Assembly (NCBI GenBank): GCA_044228505.1
Contig: JBGAUT010000011.1
Span: forward strand, 92,068 to 156,067
Reading direction: 5' to 3'
Length of the DNA stretch: 64,000 nt
From: JAEUKA01 sp044228505
GTDB lineage: Bacteria > Myxococcota_A > Polyangia > Palsa-1104 > JAEUJZ01
Notes under the pieces: model-generated
Databases searched by the model: none
Told to the model about the DNA's origin: nothing
The model's input: only the letters and a program-made list of their open reading frames with translations
Program-made: the position numbers and the translations under genes
Part shown: positions 9,395 to 17,813 of the stretch, one piece after another
How the letters are laid out: every line of letters starts with the position of its first letter
How positions within the stretch are numbered: the first letter of the stretch is position 1

Positions 9395-9433
9395 CTGCTA
9401 CCACCAGAGTCAGGCTGCGCTACGATATGTCCG

Positions 9434-10174
9434 ATGCGCCGTACTTTCGCGATCGGGGACATACACGGTGAACCCACTCACTTGGAGCGCCTGCTGGGTC
9501 GCCTACCCACGATGACTGCCGACGACACCGTGGTCTTCTTGGGTGACTATTTGGATCGCGGGCCGGATTCTCGCCGCGTCATCGAAATGGTGGTCGCGCT
9601 GCCCTCACAGATTCCCGCCAAGGTGGTTTCGTTGATGGGCAACCACGAAGAAGCCTGGCTCCGATCCCTGAAGAGCCCTGAGCCTGGCTTTTTGCTCCGT
9701 CCCGACAACGGCTGTTTTCAAGCACTGCAGTCGCTGGCCGACTGCGGACAAGCTTCCGATCTGGAGCAAGCGGGAATGCTGCTCCAGCCCACCAAGTGGT
9801 TTCCAGCCTGGATCCACCAATGGATGGAGTCCCTGCCGCTGTATTACGAAGACGAGCATGCGATTTACGTCCACGCCGGTCTCGATGGAGAAGGCGAGGT
9901 CTGGCACCATCCCAAGGACGGTCGCCCGCGCAACCTTCTATGGTGCCGTGAGCCCGACTTCTTTCGCGGCTACAAAGGAAAGCGGCTGTGCTTTGGCCAC
10001 ACCATCACCTCAGAGCTACCCGTCGACCACTTGAGCTGGTTTGGCAAAATCCTCGATGACCCCAGCGACGTCTGGTTTCGTGGCGATCTGGTCGGGCTCG
10101 ACACCGCCTGTGGCAAAGGGGGCTACCTTTCGGCGATTGAGCTTCCGTCTGCTAAGGTCTACGCGAGTCGCTAG
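9434..10174 (+). CDS. PPP-family Ser/Thr (PrpA/ApaH-like) phosphatase
   Basis: 246 residues with the full PPP signature: AIGDIHGE (Asp9, His11), GDYLDRGPDS (37-46), GNHEE (69-73), a VHAGLDG segment near 140 and a GHTI near 190. Such proteins remove phosphate from Ser/Thr/Tyr residues or cleave dinucleoside polyphosphates using two metals. The length suits bacterial PrpA/PrpB rather than ApaH, which is about 280. No export signal. It follows the rhodanese gene by 39 nt on the same strand and converges with the HAMP sensor gene 16 nt downstream. A partner kinase is not adjacent. Confidence 0.85.
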   Translation: MRRTFAIGDIHGEPTHLERLLGRLPTMTADDTVVFLGDYLDRGPDSRRVIEMVVALPSQIPAKVVSLMGNHEEAWLRSLKSPEPGFLLRPDNGCFQALQSLADCGQASDLEQAGMLLQPTKWFPAWIHQWMESLPLYYEDEHAIYVHAGLDGEGEVWHHPKDGRPRNLLWCREPDFFRGYKGKRLCFGHTITSELPVDHLSWFGKILDDPSDVWFRGDLVGLDTACGKGGYLSAIELPSAKVYASR

Positions 10175-10190
10175 CCGAACCCGCCTCGCC

Positions 10191-12278
10191 CTAGCTGTCT
10201 CCGCTCTTGGCATCAGTGGGGGGCTTGCTGCCCACACGCGACCCACCCAAGGGATACGACCCAGACGGGCGCCCTTCCACGCTGGCGGAGCCGACCGAGA
10301 TCGGCCGATTGCTCGGTGATGAGTGAGCCCCGACCGGCTTCAGACCAGGCGACGATCCAGACACCGAAGCGTGTGGACTGTGTGTGCTGCTCGGCGAAGA
10401 AATCCGTCGTTCACCGCTGGTCGAGGCCACCGCACCGGAGGTCTTTGGAGACGGTAGCGATCCCGCTCCGACCGGGCGCAACGCCTGACTAGAGGCACCC
10501 GACATCGATCTACCGCCAGAAGGTGGCGACAGCGCGGCTGAGGAGCGAGCCGCACGATCACCCACCGGCCGACTGCGTGACCCAATGCCCCAGGTGCCAC
10601 TGGAAGTCGCCAGTTCCTCCGAACCACGACTTTGGATGGCCTGGATGAGCAGCGATAGCTTTTCGCCGTCTTTGCGCAAGTGTTCCACCGTCGACCGCAG
10701 CGAATCAGCCTCCGACGACTGCTGCCGCGCCAGCCGCGAGATGTCTGTCATGGAGCGAGCGATCCCGGCCCCCGTGCTGTCATCAAATCCCACGCTGTCC
10801 ATCGCGCCATCGACGGTAGCCCGCAGCGCCGTGATCTGATCGCGAATCCGATTTAGAGCCTCACGCTCCTCGACCAGAGTCTGAGTAATGAGTTGAACTT
10901 GCTGCGTGACGGTGGCCGTCCGATAGCTGCGGGCATCGGCGGACTCGGGGTTGTGAAGCAACGTATCAGCTCGACGCGCAGCCGACAGCACTTGCGACTG
11001 CGCTTGGTCCGCGTTCGACCATGCCAGCGAAATCTGCACCACCGCGTTGCGAACCTCGACCATTTGCCGAGTCAAGCGCTCGATCGCACGACCGATCGGG
11101 GCGACTGCCACCTGAACATCCTTGCTCCGCTCCTCTTGCGTCGAGGCTGAGCTACCCAGACTGGCACCGACACGCTCGATGGTCGCCACCGTGCTGTCAA
11201 TGTCATCGAGCAGACGGATGCTAGTAGAAAGCAGGGACTGGAGCCGCTGCACCGCCATGTCCAATGCGCGACCTATCGAGGAAAACTCATCGTTGCGATC
11301 GAGAAACTGCTTGAGCATGCCTCGTCCACGGGCAAGCCCACCACCTGAGACCCGGCTGGCTGCTTGTGCCAAACGAAACAGTGGAGCCATCACCCACAGC
11401 TGCACCGATGCCGCCAACAGCAGCACCGAACCGAGCAACAGCCCAACCAACAGCAGCGCGTTTTGGAGCTGCTCGGCCGACCACTTCTGAACCGCCGTCA
11501 GCGGCACCGCGACCAGCAGTCGTCCCTGTGACAGCGGCGTTGCCCGGAGGTGATAGCGCACGCTCAAGTTGTGCAGCGTCTCGCGAGGATCATCGCCCCA
11601 CCGCCCACTACTCAACGCATCGGCCGGAAGGTTGGTGACAAAGGCACCTTCGAGTGCAATCGCAACGCCAATTCCAAGCGGCTCGGCATCCTGGCGCAGT
11701 GTCTCCGGGAGCACACGACAGCCGGTGATCAGAAATCCGGGCTTGCCATCGATGGCCACCGGGATGCGAAACGCTTCGACGAGCTGCCCACCTACGGCGA
11801 TCAGCGATCCACTCGGGGTAAGCGAACTCCGAGCCGCAGCCCCGGCCAGCGCCAACGCGCCAACGCCAGCTTGGGCAAGCAGCGCGCCACCATCATCGAC
11901 GATGGCTGCGAGATCAGCCCCGGCGGCGCGGGCATCCTGTGCCAGTTGATCCCACACCGGACGCCCGTTTTCGAGCGAGCGTGGCCTCGATGCGACCGAC
12001 GAAAACGCGGCAGCACGGCTATCCCGCCGCATCGCCAATTGATGACTAATGGCCTCGCCACCCAGCTTGGCCTGGCTATCAACGATGACCAGTGCTGCGT
12101 GACGCGCCTGCTGCTGCTGAAGCCAAATTGCCGGAACTCCGCACAGCAGTGCAGATACGGCAGCAATCAGCCAGGTGGTGAGAGCCAGTCGTCGAGGCAG
12201 TTGCTCGGCCCGCTGCCCCCCTGACGTTGACGCCACTCCCGACGCTGGTTGGCGCTCGGCACTTGTGGATTCGGCCAT
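10191..12278 (-). CDS. Membrane sensor with extracytoplasmic domain and HAMP
   Basis: 695 residues. One transmembrane helix (about 30-50), a periplasmic domain of about 210 residues (single-cache-like), a second helix (about 270-292), then a HAMP-like linker (PLFRLAQAASRVSGG) and a long coiled coil. The last 150 residues are Ser/Pro/Gly-rich and look disordered, with repeated LKPVG/LRPVG phrases. It resembles a chemoreceptor in layout but lacks the conserved MCP hairpin tip (E-A-x-R-A-G-E type), and there is no kinase or GGDEF domain. Output is therefore unknown. GGAG lies 3 nt before the ATG, a tight spacing. Divergent from the methyltransferase gene, sharing an AT-rich 73-bp spacer with a dyad. 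Confidence 0.75.
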   Translation of the reverse strand: MAESTSAERQPASGVASTSGGQRAEQLPRRLALTTWLIAAVSALLCGVPAIWLQQQQARHAALVIVDSQAKLGGEAISHQLAMRRDSRAAAFSSVASRPRSLENGRPVWDQLAQDARAAGADLAAIVDDGGALLAQAGVGALALAGAAARSSLTPSGSLIAVGGQLVEAFRIPVAIDGKPGFLITGCRVLPETLRQDAEPLGIGVAIALEGAFVTNLPADALSSGRWGDDPRETLHNLSVRYHLRATPLSQGRLLVAVPLTAVQKWSAEQLQNALLLVGLLLGSVLLLAASVQLWVMAPLFRLAQAASRVSGGGLARGRGMLKQFLDRNDEFSSIGRALDMAVQRLQSLLSTSIRLLDDIDSTVATIERVGASLGSSASTQEERSKDVQVAVAPIGRAIERLTRQMVEVRNAVVQISLAWSNADQAQSQVLSAARRADTLLHNPESADARSYRTATVTQQVQLITQTLVEEREALNRIRDQITALRATVDGAMDSVGFDDSTGAGIARSMTDISRLARQQSSEADSLRSTVEHLRKDGEKLSLLIQAIQSRGSEELATSSGTWGIGSRSRPVGDRAARSSAALSPPSGGRSMSGASSQALRPVGAGSLPSPKTSGAVASTSGERRISSPSSTHSPHASVSGSSPGLKPVGAHSSPSNRPISVGSASVEGRPSGSYPLGGSRVGSKPPTDAKSGDS

Positions 12279-12321
12279 CTACTCCAGCGTACAAAAGTTT
12301 CCCGTTCGAATACAGACGTTA

Positions 12322-12343
12322 GTAATTTGAATTACCAAATTAC
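12322..12343. promoter_or_regulatory. Dyad in divergent promoter region
   Basis: Perfect inverted repeat with 8-bp arms GTAATTTG and CAAATTAC separated by AATTAC. It is AT-rich within GC-rich DNA and lies in the 73-bp gap between the divergent HAMP sensor (start 12278) and methyltransferase (start 12352). It ends 8 bp before the latter ATG. Placement suits an operator that could control either gene; the cognate regulator is unknown. Confidence 0.45.
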
Positions 12344-12351
12344 CTAGAACC

Positions 12352-14655
12352 ATGAGCACCAGCCCTCCCTCAATCTGCCCACCGGCTGATCCAACAACCG
12401 ACCACACCACCAATGTCTACCAGGCCCAGCGCCGTGGCGATGACGATGCCTACGCGTCGTATTACGCGGGCATGGATAAGTCGATGCAGCAAAAGGTGGC
12501 ACTCACCACCGCGTTCTTTCCGCCGATTGGGACGCTGGTCGACATGGGCTGTGGGTCCGGCTCGGGTTCCTTTGACTTGGCCAGCCTGTTTGATGGCCTG
12601 GCAGTGGTAGGGGTGGATATCGCACCACCCGCCGTTGAGCATGCGACTGCACACTACCGTCGCCCGAATCTTCGCTATCAGCAGGGTGACATCGCCGATC
12701 CGCTGTTTCCGCCGGCCAGCCTGGACGGCATCCTCAACTCCTCGGTGTGGCACCACCTCACCAGCTTCAATGACTTCAGCCTTCGCGAAGTCGAGCGAGC
12801 GCTCCAGAATCAAGCGGCGTCGCTCCGTCCCGGAGGGGTCTTGATCGTCCGTGACTTCGTGGTGCCGCGCTTTCCGTCCGCAGTCTGGCTCGATCTCCCG
12901 ACGCATGACGGGGCCTCTGCGGGTCCGATCGAATCGTTGTCGACCGCAGCGCTGTTTCCACACTTTTGCGCCCAGTTTCGCAGCAGTCAGAATCCGACCA
13001 GTCCACTACCCTATTCAGTGCTGCAATCCCCTCGGGAGGGCTGGGCGCGCTTTGCGGTAAGTGGTCGCGGGGCCGCCGAGTTTTTGCTCCACAAAGACTA
13101 TCGCAGCGACTGGGACGCCGAGTGTCGCGAAGAGTATTTGTTCTATAGCCAAGCCGACTATGAGACTGCGTTCCGACGGCATGACCTACGAATCGTCCTG
13201 TCGGTCGAGCTTCGCAACCCGTGGATCATCGAAAATCGCTTCCGGGGTCGCTGTGCGCTGTACGACACGACCGGACAGCCGCTGCCGCTGCCCCCGACCA
13301 ACTATCTAATCGTCGGGGAAAAGGTCGCGGCGAGTCACGGTGTCCGATTTGTGGTTCGGACCGAGCCACTCGACCAGCCGACATTCCTACAGCTCCACAC
13401 GCTACGGCAGAAGCGAACCGGTCAGATCTTTCAGCTCGCGGAGCGCCCCCATCCAGTGCTCGATGTCATTCCGTGGTTTCGCTCGGGAGGTCGAGTGCTG
13501 GTACTCGCCAAGCATGGCTTTCCTCGCCCACTGTCGACCACGCTACTCGATAGTCCCAGCCTAGACGCGGCCCAGGTCGCTGGCTACCTCACCGAAACCA
13601 TCACCGCGCAGAGCACGGTCGAGGACGCCTCCGATAGCGATGTCGCCCAGCTCTTGGCCAAACGAGCTGGCTTGCCGAGTGATTCCATCGCCCACGTCGA
13701 GACCGGGCTCAGCTACTACACCTCGCCCGGCGGGCTCAGCGAACAAGTCAGCTCGCGGCTCTGTGAGCTGGATGTGTCTCGCCTACCGCAGACCCGCGAT
13801 GGTCTACCAGCGCTGCCGGATGAGGTCACAAACTACACGCCCTTCACCACCGCAGGCCGGGTCCAGCCCTTTGTGGCGACCCAGCTATTGCGAGCCGCGC
13901 AGGTCGGCGGCCTGCAAGACGCCCGGCTGGAGCTAAACATCTATCATTTGCTACTCACTCTCGGTGAGTCGTTTGGCCCGTGGATTGGCGTCGAACTGTC
14001 GCTGGCAGAGCAACGTGCTCCCGGGTTTGTAACGCCATCGGTCGCACAGGTGCTGGAGTTACCCAACGAAGCGGTGTTCGAGCCCGTCACGGTCCCGCAG
14101 CACGAGCCAAGCTTCCTCGCCCTGCACACCGCCTGTGTGGACGAGCTAGATCGCTACGACCAAGTGGTTCGTTCGGCAAGACTAGAGCTGTGTGCACCCC
14201 GATCCTACAGTCTCAGCACGGTGTCCGTGTTACCGGTGGTCAAACTCGGCAACCAGGTTTTGGTGGGACTGGAGCGCCGGGATCTGCCTGCGGTACAGCT
14301 TCACACCGATGGACTCCGCTCGGGACTGATCACCTGCCCGGCCTGGCGACTACCACGCACGGTGACCGAGCTGTCCGATGCCGAAACCCAGGTGACCCGC
14401 AACCTGCTGGCTCATTTTGCGGTGAAGGCTGTCCGCATGCTGCCACTTGGTGGCAAGTACTATCCCTCGATCGGCGCAACACCGGAGGTGGTCTACCCGC
14501 TGCTGGCCGAAATCGAAGCAGCCAGCTTGTCAAACAGTGCGTTAGCCTTCGTAAGTCTGCGCGAGCTGGTAGCGATGCGTCATCAAGTCGAGGACGGTCA
14601 CCTGCTGATAGCGATCCTTCGCCTCGCTCACGCACTCGATCTTACGCTTGCGTAG
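12352..14655 (+). CDS. SAM methyltransferase fused to Nudix-like region
   Basis: 767 residues. Residues about 55-185 form a class I methyltransferase: motif I VDMGCGSGSGSFDLA, an acidic GVDIAP, and LNSSVWHHL then RPGGVLIVRDFV. The middle (about 320-420) and the C-terminus (about 640-767) carry strands like those of ADP-ribose pyrophosphatase Nudix proteins, including LGGKYYPSIGATPEVVYPL and VEDGHLLIAILRLAHAL near the end. The catalytic Nudix box is not visible there (ETQVTRNLLAHF in its place), so the tail is probably non-catalytic. Function and substrate are unknown. No Shine-Dalgarno is obvious; the start was chosen as the first ATG after the dyad. Confidence 0.68.
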   Translation: MSTSPPSICPPADPTTDHTTNVYQAQRRGDDDAYASYYAGMDKSMQQKVALTTAFFPPIGTLVDMGCGSGSGSFDLASLFDGLAVVGVDIAPPAVEHATAHYRRPNLRYQQGDIADPLFPPASLDGILNSSVWHHLTSFNDFSLREVERALQNQAASLRPGGVLIVRDFVVPRFPSAVWLDLPTHDGASAGPIESLSTAALFPHFCAQFRSSQNPTSPLPYSVLQSPREGWARFAVSGRGAAEFLLHKDYRSDWDAECREEYLFYSQADYETAFRRHDLRIVLSVELRNPWIIENRFRGRCALYDTTGQPLPLPPTNYLIVGEKVAASHGVRFVVRTEPLDQPTFLQLHTLRQKRTGQIFQLAERPHPVLDVIPWFRSGGRVLVLAKHGFPRPLSTTLLDSPSLDAAQVAGYLTETITAQSTVEDASDSDVAQLLAKRAGLPSDSIAHVETGLSYYTSPGGLSEQVSSRLCELDVSRLPQTRDGLPALPDEVTNYTPFTTAGRVQPFVATQLLRAAQVGGLQDARLELNIYHLLLTLGESFGPWIGVELSLAEQRAPGFVTPSVAQVLELPNEAVFEPVTVPQHEPSFLALHTACVDELDRYDQVVRSARLELCAPRSYSLSTVSVLPVVKLGNQVLVGLERRDLPAVQLHTDGLRSGLITCPAWRLPRTVTELSDAETQVTRNLLAHFAVKAVRMLPLGGKYYPSIGATPEVVYPLLAEIEAASLSNSALAFVSLRELVAMRHQVEDGHLLIAILRLAHALDLTLA

Positions 14656-14704
14656 TTGAACAAACCTCCCTCACCAATCGTTAATCGTAGGAGAGGAAAC
14701 CGAC

Positions 14705-15379
14705 ATGACCGTGACCCTTCGCGCATTGGTCCCCACTGGTGGTGCGACCGGCTTTCGTGGCGCGCTGCTCCTGTGTGCCGTTGTCGCCTTGTCACTGTTG
14801 CCACGAGCGGCCCTGGCTCTTGAGCCCAAAGATCCAGAGCAGGTGTGTCGTCGAATCTCTACGAGCAGCGGGGAAGCTGAGTGTCTGCGGATCATCGAAG
14901 GCCGATTTGTCGACCCGCTGGCAGCGGCGGCCTGCGATCGCATTCCCAGCAACCAAGCCACCATCGCTTGCATGCGGGCCATCGCCGGACGACGGATCTC
15001 GCAGCAGCTCATCCGGGTCTGCGACGCCGAGCCCAGCTCCTGGGGTACTGTTCGCTGTTTCGGAGGAGACGGTGAAAAGACCGAACCAAGATACGATAGC
15101 GGCGGCTGGCATCGCGGCGGACCCAGGCCCGTGCCGCCCGATGCCTACGGCGGCAGCAGAGAGGGTGGCTGCAATCAGTGGGGCTGCTTTAGAAATGGCG
15201 GTGGCTGCAATCAGTGGGGCTGTTGGCACTCGCCAAGCGGTAGCTGTAACCAGTGGGGCTGTAGCAACTATGGCGGCTGCAATCAGTGGGGCTGTTGGCA
15301 GTCCCCTATCGGTAGCTGCAACCAGTGGGGCTGTAGCAACTACGGCACCTGCAACCAGTGGGGCTGTCCGCAACGCTAG
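14705..15379 (+). CDS. Secreted Cys-rich protein with six CNQWGC motifs
   Basis: 224 residues. A signal peptide with a strong hydrophobic core ends near RAALA (about residue 38). The N-terminal mature domain (about 40-115) has evenly spaced cysteines in C-x2-I and AC-D-R-I contexts, resembling small helical Cys repeats seen in secreted bacterial proteins. The C-terminal 70 residues consist of six CNQWGC motifs separated by Gly/Ser/Tyr/Trp linkers of two alternating types (SNYGG/SNYGT and WHSPSGS/WQSPIGS). GGAGAGG lies 8 nt upstream of the ATG. Paired cysteines suggest disulfide or metal-binding loops; this is inferred. It follows the methyltransferase by 49 nt and may be co-transcribed. I know no function for this repeat. 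Confidence 0.75.
   Translation: MTVTLRALVPTGGATGFRGALLLCAVVALSLLPRAALALEPKDPEQVCRRISTSSGEAECLRIIEGRFVDPLAAAACDRIPSNQATIACMRAIAGRRISQQLIRVCDAEPSSWGTVRCFGGDGEKTEPRYDSGGWHRGGPRPVPPDAYGGSREGGCNQWGCFRNGGGCNQWGCWHSPSGSCNQWGCSNYGGCNQWGCWQSPIGSCNQWGCSNYGTCNQWGCPQR
15170..15367 (+). repeat. Six in-frame CNQWGC codon repeats
   Basis: Six near-identical 18-nt blocks encoding Cys-Asn-Gln-Trp-Gly-Cys, with start positions alternating by about 36-39 nt. Differences are silent (TGC/TGT, AAT/AAC), which suggests selection on the peptide and not merely recent duplication. Confidence 0.9.
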
Positions 15380-15384
15380 AACCC

Positions 15385-15735
15385 ATCGTTCCACCGCATG
15401 GGATTCGCTATGCAGACCGACGTGCTTGGGTCTCACATCCAGCCGCCGACCTTCTACACCCAATCGCTGGCCTTCTACACCCAGCGACCCTGGGGTTTAG
15501 ACCCAATCGCTTCGGTGTCACACCCAGCCGCTGGCCTTCTACACCCAGCGGCATGGGGTTGAGATCCCATCGCTCCGGTGTCGCACCGATCCGCTCGAGT
15601 CAGTCCCCCCTTCAGCTTGTGGGTGAAGACCGACCAGCCTGTCTTCAATACCCAGCGACTTGCTTACCACCAGCCAACGGCCAGCTTGAGACACACAAGG
15701 GTTGGCCTTACACACCGCACCGGCTGGCCTTGCAA
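15385..15735. repeat. Degenerate 21-nt tandem repeat array
   Basis: This 465-bp gap downstream of the CNQWGC gene holds at least seven units in the clearest part (about 15425-15605) spaced 21 nt (once 22), each ending in ACACCCAG/ACCCAA-like sequence and often containing CTGGCCTTCTACACCCAG. More decayed copies continue to about 15735. A 21-nt period is compatible with a heptapeptide-coding past, but the 22-nt step and unit decay break any single frame. There are no unique spacers, so it is not CRISPR. No gene is called here. Confidence 0.6.
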
Positions 15736-15844
15736 AGCCACCTAGATCCCCCTCATCACCCACCGACCTGCCCTGCGTCCCCACAGACTTGCCATCCAAC
15801 GGTAGGCCTCTCGGTGGCAAGCGAGGCAGCAGCCAACGCAACTG

Positions 15845-16453
15845 CTACTTTTTGCCGAGACCCTGTTTGCCCTTGGCGAGCTTGAGCCGGTCGGTGGTCT
15901 CCGAAACATGGCTGCGCCACCGGTGGTTCTGGTCAATGGCGCGTCGCAGGGAGGCCAGCACCTGCTTGTATCCTTCACGATCGGTGAGCTTGGGATCATC
16001 GATCACTCGGATCGCGGTACGACAAACATTGATCAGTTCCTCGACGCTCTGCCGATATTCCTCCGCGAGCATCTTCACTGACTCGGTCCGCGCCGCCTGC
16101 ACCGGACCATCGGCCACCTTCCGCAGCCGCACCAGCGCTGGCATCAGCTCATCGGCCAGCTGATGCCGCGCCGACTCCGGCTGGAGCGACCGATCTCTGA
16201 GCAAGGTATCGAGCTGCGCAAGGATCGGTGCCTCGTGGTATTCGAGCGCAGGAATGTTGATCTCGACGTAGCGGATGAGCTCCGCTTGTTCCGCAGAGGG
16301 CTTGTCACGCGTCGACAGGTAGTACCCCGTGGCTAGGATCATCGCGACAATTCCAACCCGCATGAACCACAGCAGGATCTGATTTGCCCAGTGGACCCGC
16401 GGGACCAATGAGCCATCGGCAGGCTCCCCTGGTAGCTGAGTCGGATCCTTCAC
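15845..16453 (-). CDS. Single-pass membrane protein, helical
   Basis: 202 residues. A cytoplasmic N-terminus of about 27 residues, one transmembrane helix (about 28-46, LLWFMRVGIVAMILATGYY), then an all-helical extracytoplasmic body of about 150 residues ending in a Lys/Gly-rich tail (LKLAKGKQGLGKK). No family is recognised and no catalytic residues are evident. Its start overlaps the stop of the upstream alpha/beta hydrolase by 4 nt, so it is translationally coupled to it and is the last gene of that operon. Confidence 0.7.
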   Translation of the reverse strand: MKDPTQLPGEPADGSLVPRVHWANQILLWFMRVGIVAMILATGYYLSTRDKPSAEQAELIRYVEINIPALEYHEAPILAQLDTLLRDRSLQPESARHQLADELMPALVRLRKVADGPVQAARTESVKMLAEEYRQSVEELINVCRTAIRVIDDPKLTDREGYKQVLASLRRAIDQNHRWRSHVSETTDRLKLAKGKQGLGKK

Positions 16454-17415
16454 GGCGTCAAAATCCGGCGTTCAAGGAAGCTCTGCACCACCTGCGAGAC
16501 CTCGGAAGGACGCTCGATCGGCGCAGTATGAGTGCCTGCTTCGACCACGTGCAGCTCTGAACCGGCGATCTTTTGCTGCATCTCTTCAGACAGCGTCATC
16601 GGCGTAAAGGAATCATGCCGACCGGTGATGAGCAGCGTCGGAATCGAAATCTCGCTCAGCAGATCGTGAGCATCATGCTGCGCTGCGGCGGCCATTGTTG
16701 CGACGAACATACGCGGGTCCATCCGCGACAGTCCTTCAAGGTAGGGCACAAAGTCCTCGCGGTGAACCAGCTCGCCGTTTAGCTCAACTCGCTGGGCGAT
16801 CTGATACGACAAATCGAGCGGCAAAAGACGCTTCCAAAACGCCCCGACCAGACGCGGCACCCGGCTGACCGCCGTCTGAATGAGCGGTAGCAAGTCCCCG
16901 AGCGTCTGCTTGCCTTTGAAGGTACTGAGCGGATTGCGATAGCTGCCGCAGATAAGCACCAGCCCAGCGCAGCGATCTCGTCCTTGACGATACGTTTCGA
17001 ACGAGACCTGCACGCCAAGGGAGTGACCACAAATCACCGCCCGCTCTGTCTCACTCGCATCCATCACCGCCAGCACATCGGTGGCAAAATCAGCGACCGA
17101 GACTTTGCCAAAATCCTTCGGCAAAGGGGTCTGACCGTGCCCTCGGTAGTGCAAGTGGACAATCCGAAACCTATCGGCGAGCGCCCACTGTAGGTACTTC
17201 CAGACGTAGCCGTCACAGCCCAGTCCGTCACACAAAAGCAACGTAGGGGCAGGATGCGGCTGACCGAGTACCTCAAAAAAAATAGCGGCACCATCACGGC
17301 TTACTGCAAAGCCGCTGCGCCGCTTACCACGACTACTGCGAGAGCTAACCTCCCGCAGAGGCTCGTCGCTATTCCTTGCTGCCCCGCTCGTCGTCTTCTC
17401 CTCCCTCGATCTCAT
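16450..17415 (-). CDS. Alpha/beta hydrolase
   Basis: 321 residues. After an Arg/Ser-rich lead of about 35 residues come the oxyanion region (LLLCDGLGCDGYVW), nucleophile elbow ICGHSLGVQ (Ser about 130), acid LLITGRHDSF and catalytic His in EAGTHTAPIE. This is the classical esterase/haloperoxidase-like fold; the substrate is unknown. It starts inside the 3' end of the upstream RHH gene (47 nt overlap), so the true start may be a later non-ATG codon; coupling to the upstream gene is likely either way. It is followed with 4-nt overlap by the membrane protein. No signal peptide. Confidence 0.8.
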   Translation of the reverse strand: MRSREEKTTSGAARNSDEPLREVSSRSSRGKRRSGFAVSRDGAAIFFEVLGQPHPAPTLLLCDGLGCDGYVWKYLQWALADRFRIVHLHYRGHGQTPLPKDFGKVSVADFATDVLAVMDASETERAVICGHSLGVQVSFETYRQGRDRCAGLVLICGSYRNPLSTFKGKQTLGDLLPLIQTAVSRVPRLVGAFWKRLLPLDLSYQIAQRVELNGELVHREDFVPYLEGLSRMDPRMFVATMAAAAQHDAHDLLSEISIPTLLITGRHDSFTPMTLSEEMQQKIAGSELHVVEAGTHTAPIERPSEVSQVVQSFLERRILTP

Positions 17416-17575
17416 TTACCGAGGGATACCTGCGAATCTCGTTGCGAGCAATTTTCCAGGCCTTCTGGACGATCCACGATAGGGAGCGATCCTGACGGGT
17501 CGCCTCCTCCTGGATTTCCTTTAGCATGTCCTCTGGAAAGTACAGACTCTGTTTCCTCTTGTCAGAACCAGCCAT
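17369..17575 (-). CDS. Ribbon-helix-helix-type small protein
   Basis: 68 residues from ATG 17575. GGAGG is placed 5 nt before that ATG, and it lies inside the codons of the longer ORF (17587), so the longer start is rejected. The core KQSLYFPEDMLKEIQEEA followed by SLSWIVQKAWKIA is a ribbon-helix-helix pattern (strand then two helices) of a type I associate with small myxobacterial regulators. It probably binds DNA as a dimer. The C-terminus is acidic (EGGEDDERGSKE). It heads the operon with the hydrolase and membrane protein and is divergent from the TetR gene, so autoregulation is plausible but not shown. Confidence 0.72.
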   Translation of the reverse strand: MAGSDKRKQSLYFPEDMLKEIQEEATRQDRSLSWIVQKAWKIARNEIRRYPSVNEIEGGEDDERGSKE

Positions 17576-17813
17576 AGCGGCCTCCATTTGGGGGGTTAAC
17601 GGTCAATCCCAATTGCGTCTAGGTCACAAGTCACAGGTTTCGAATGGGCGGCCTTGATTCCTGCTTTCCACCCTACCCGATGTCCAGGCAGGTTGGTTAG
17701 CTACTACGGATCAAGTTAGCCACTTCACAGGAAATATCATCTTCCATGCGCGCTCAGATTGTCAAGCGGTATCGCTAGGTTATTCGATTACCTTGTGGCG
17801 TGCTTCGTTCCCA

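Noticed and set aside
14792..15463. Minus-strand ORF of 223 aa antisense to the CNQWGC gene
   Set aside because: Low-complexity Ala/Thr sequence (TAPLIAA type) that follows from the complementary strand of the repeats; no start signal.
15385..15735. Possible CRISPR array
   Set aside because: Units are directly adjacent with no unique spacers, the period is 21 nt and no cas gene is in the window.
15358..15885. Plus-strand ORF of 175 aa over the repeat array
   Set aside because: It begins inside the CNQWGC gene in another frame and its residues mirror the 21-nt repeat (Pro/His/Ser-rich); no Shine-Dalgarno and no conserved-looking core.
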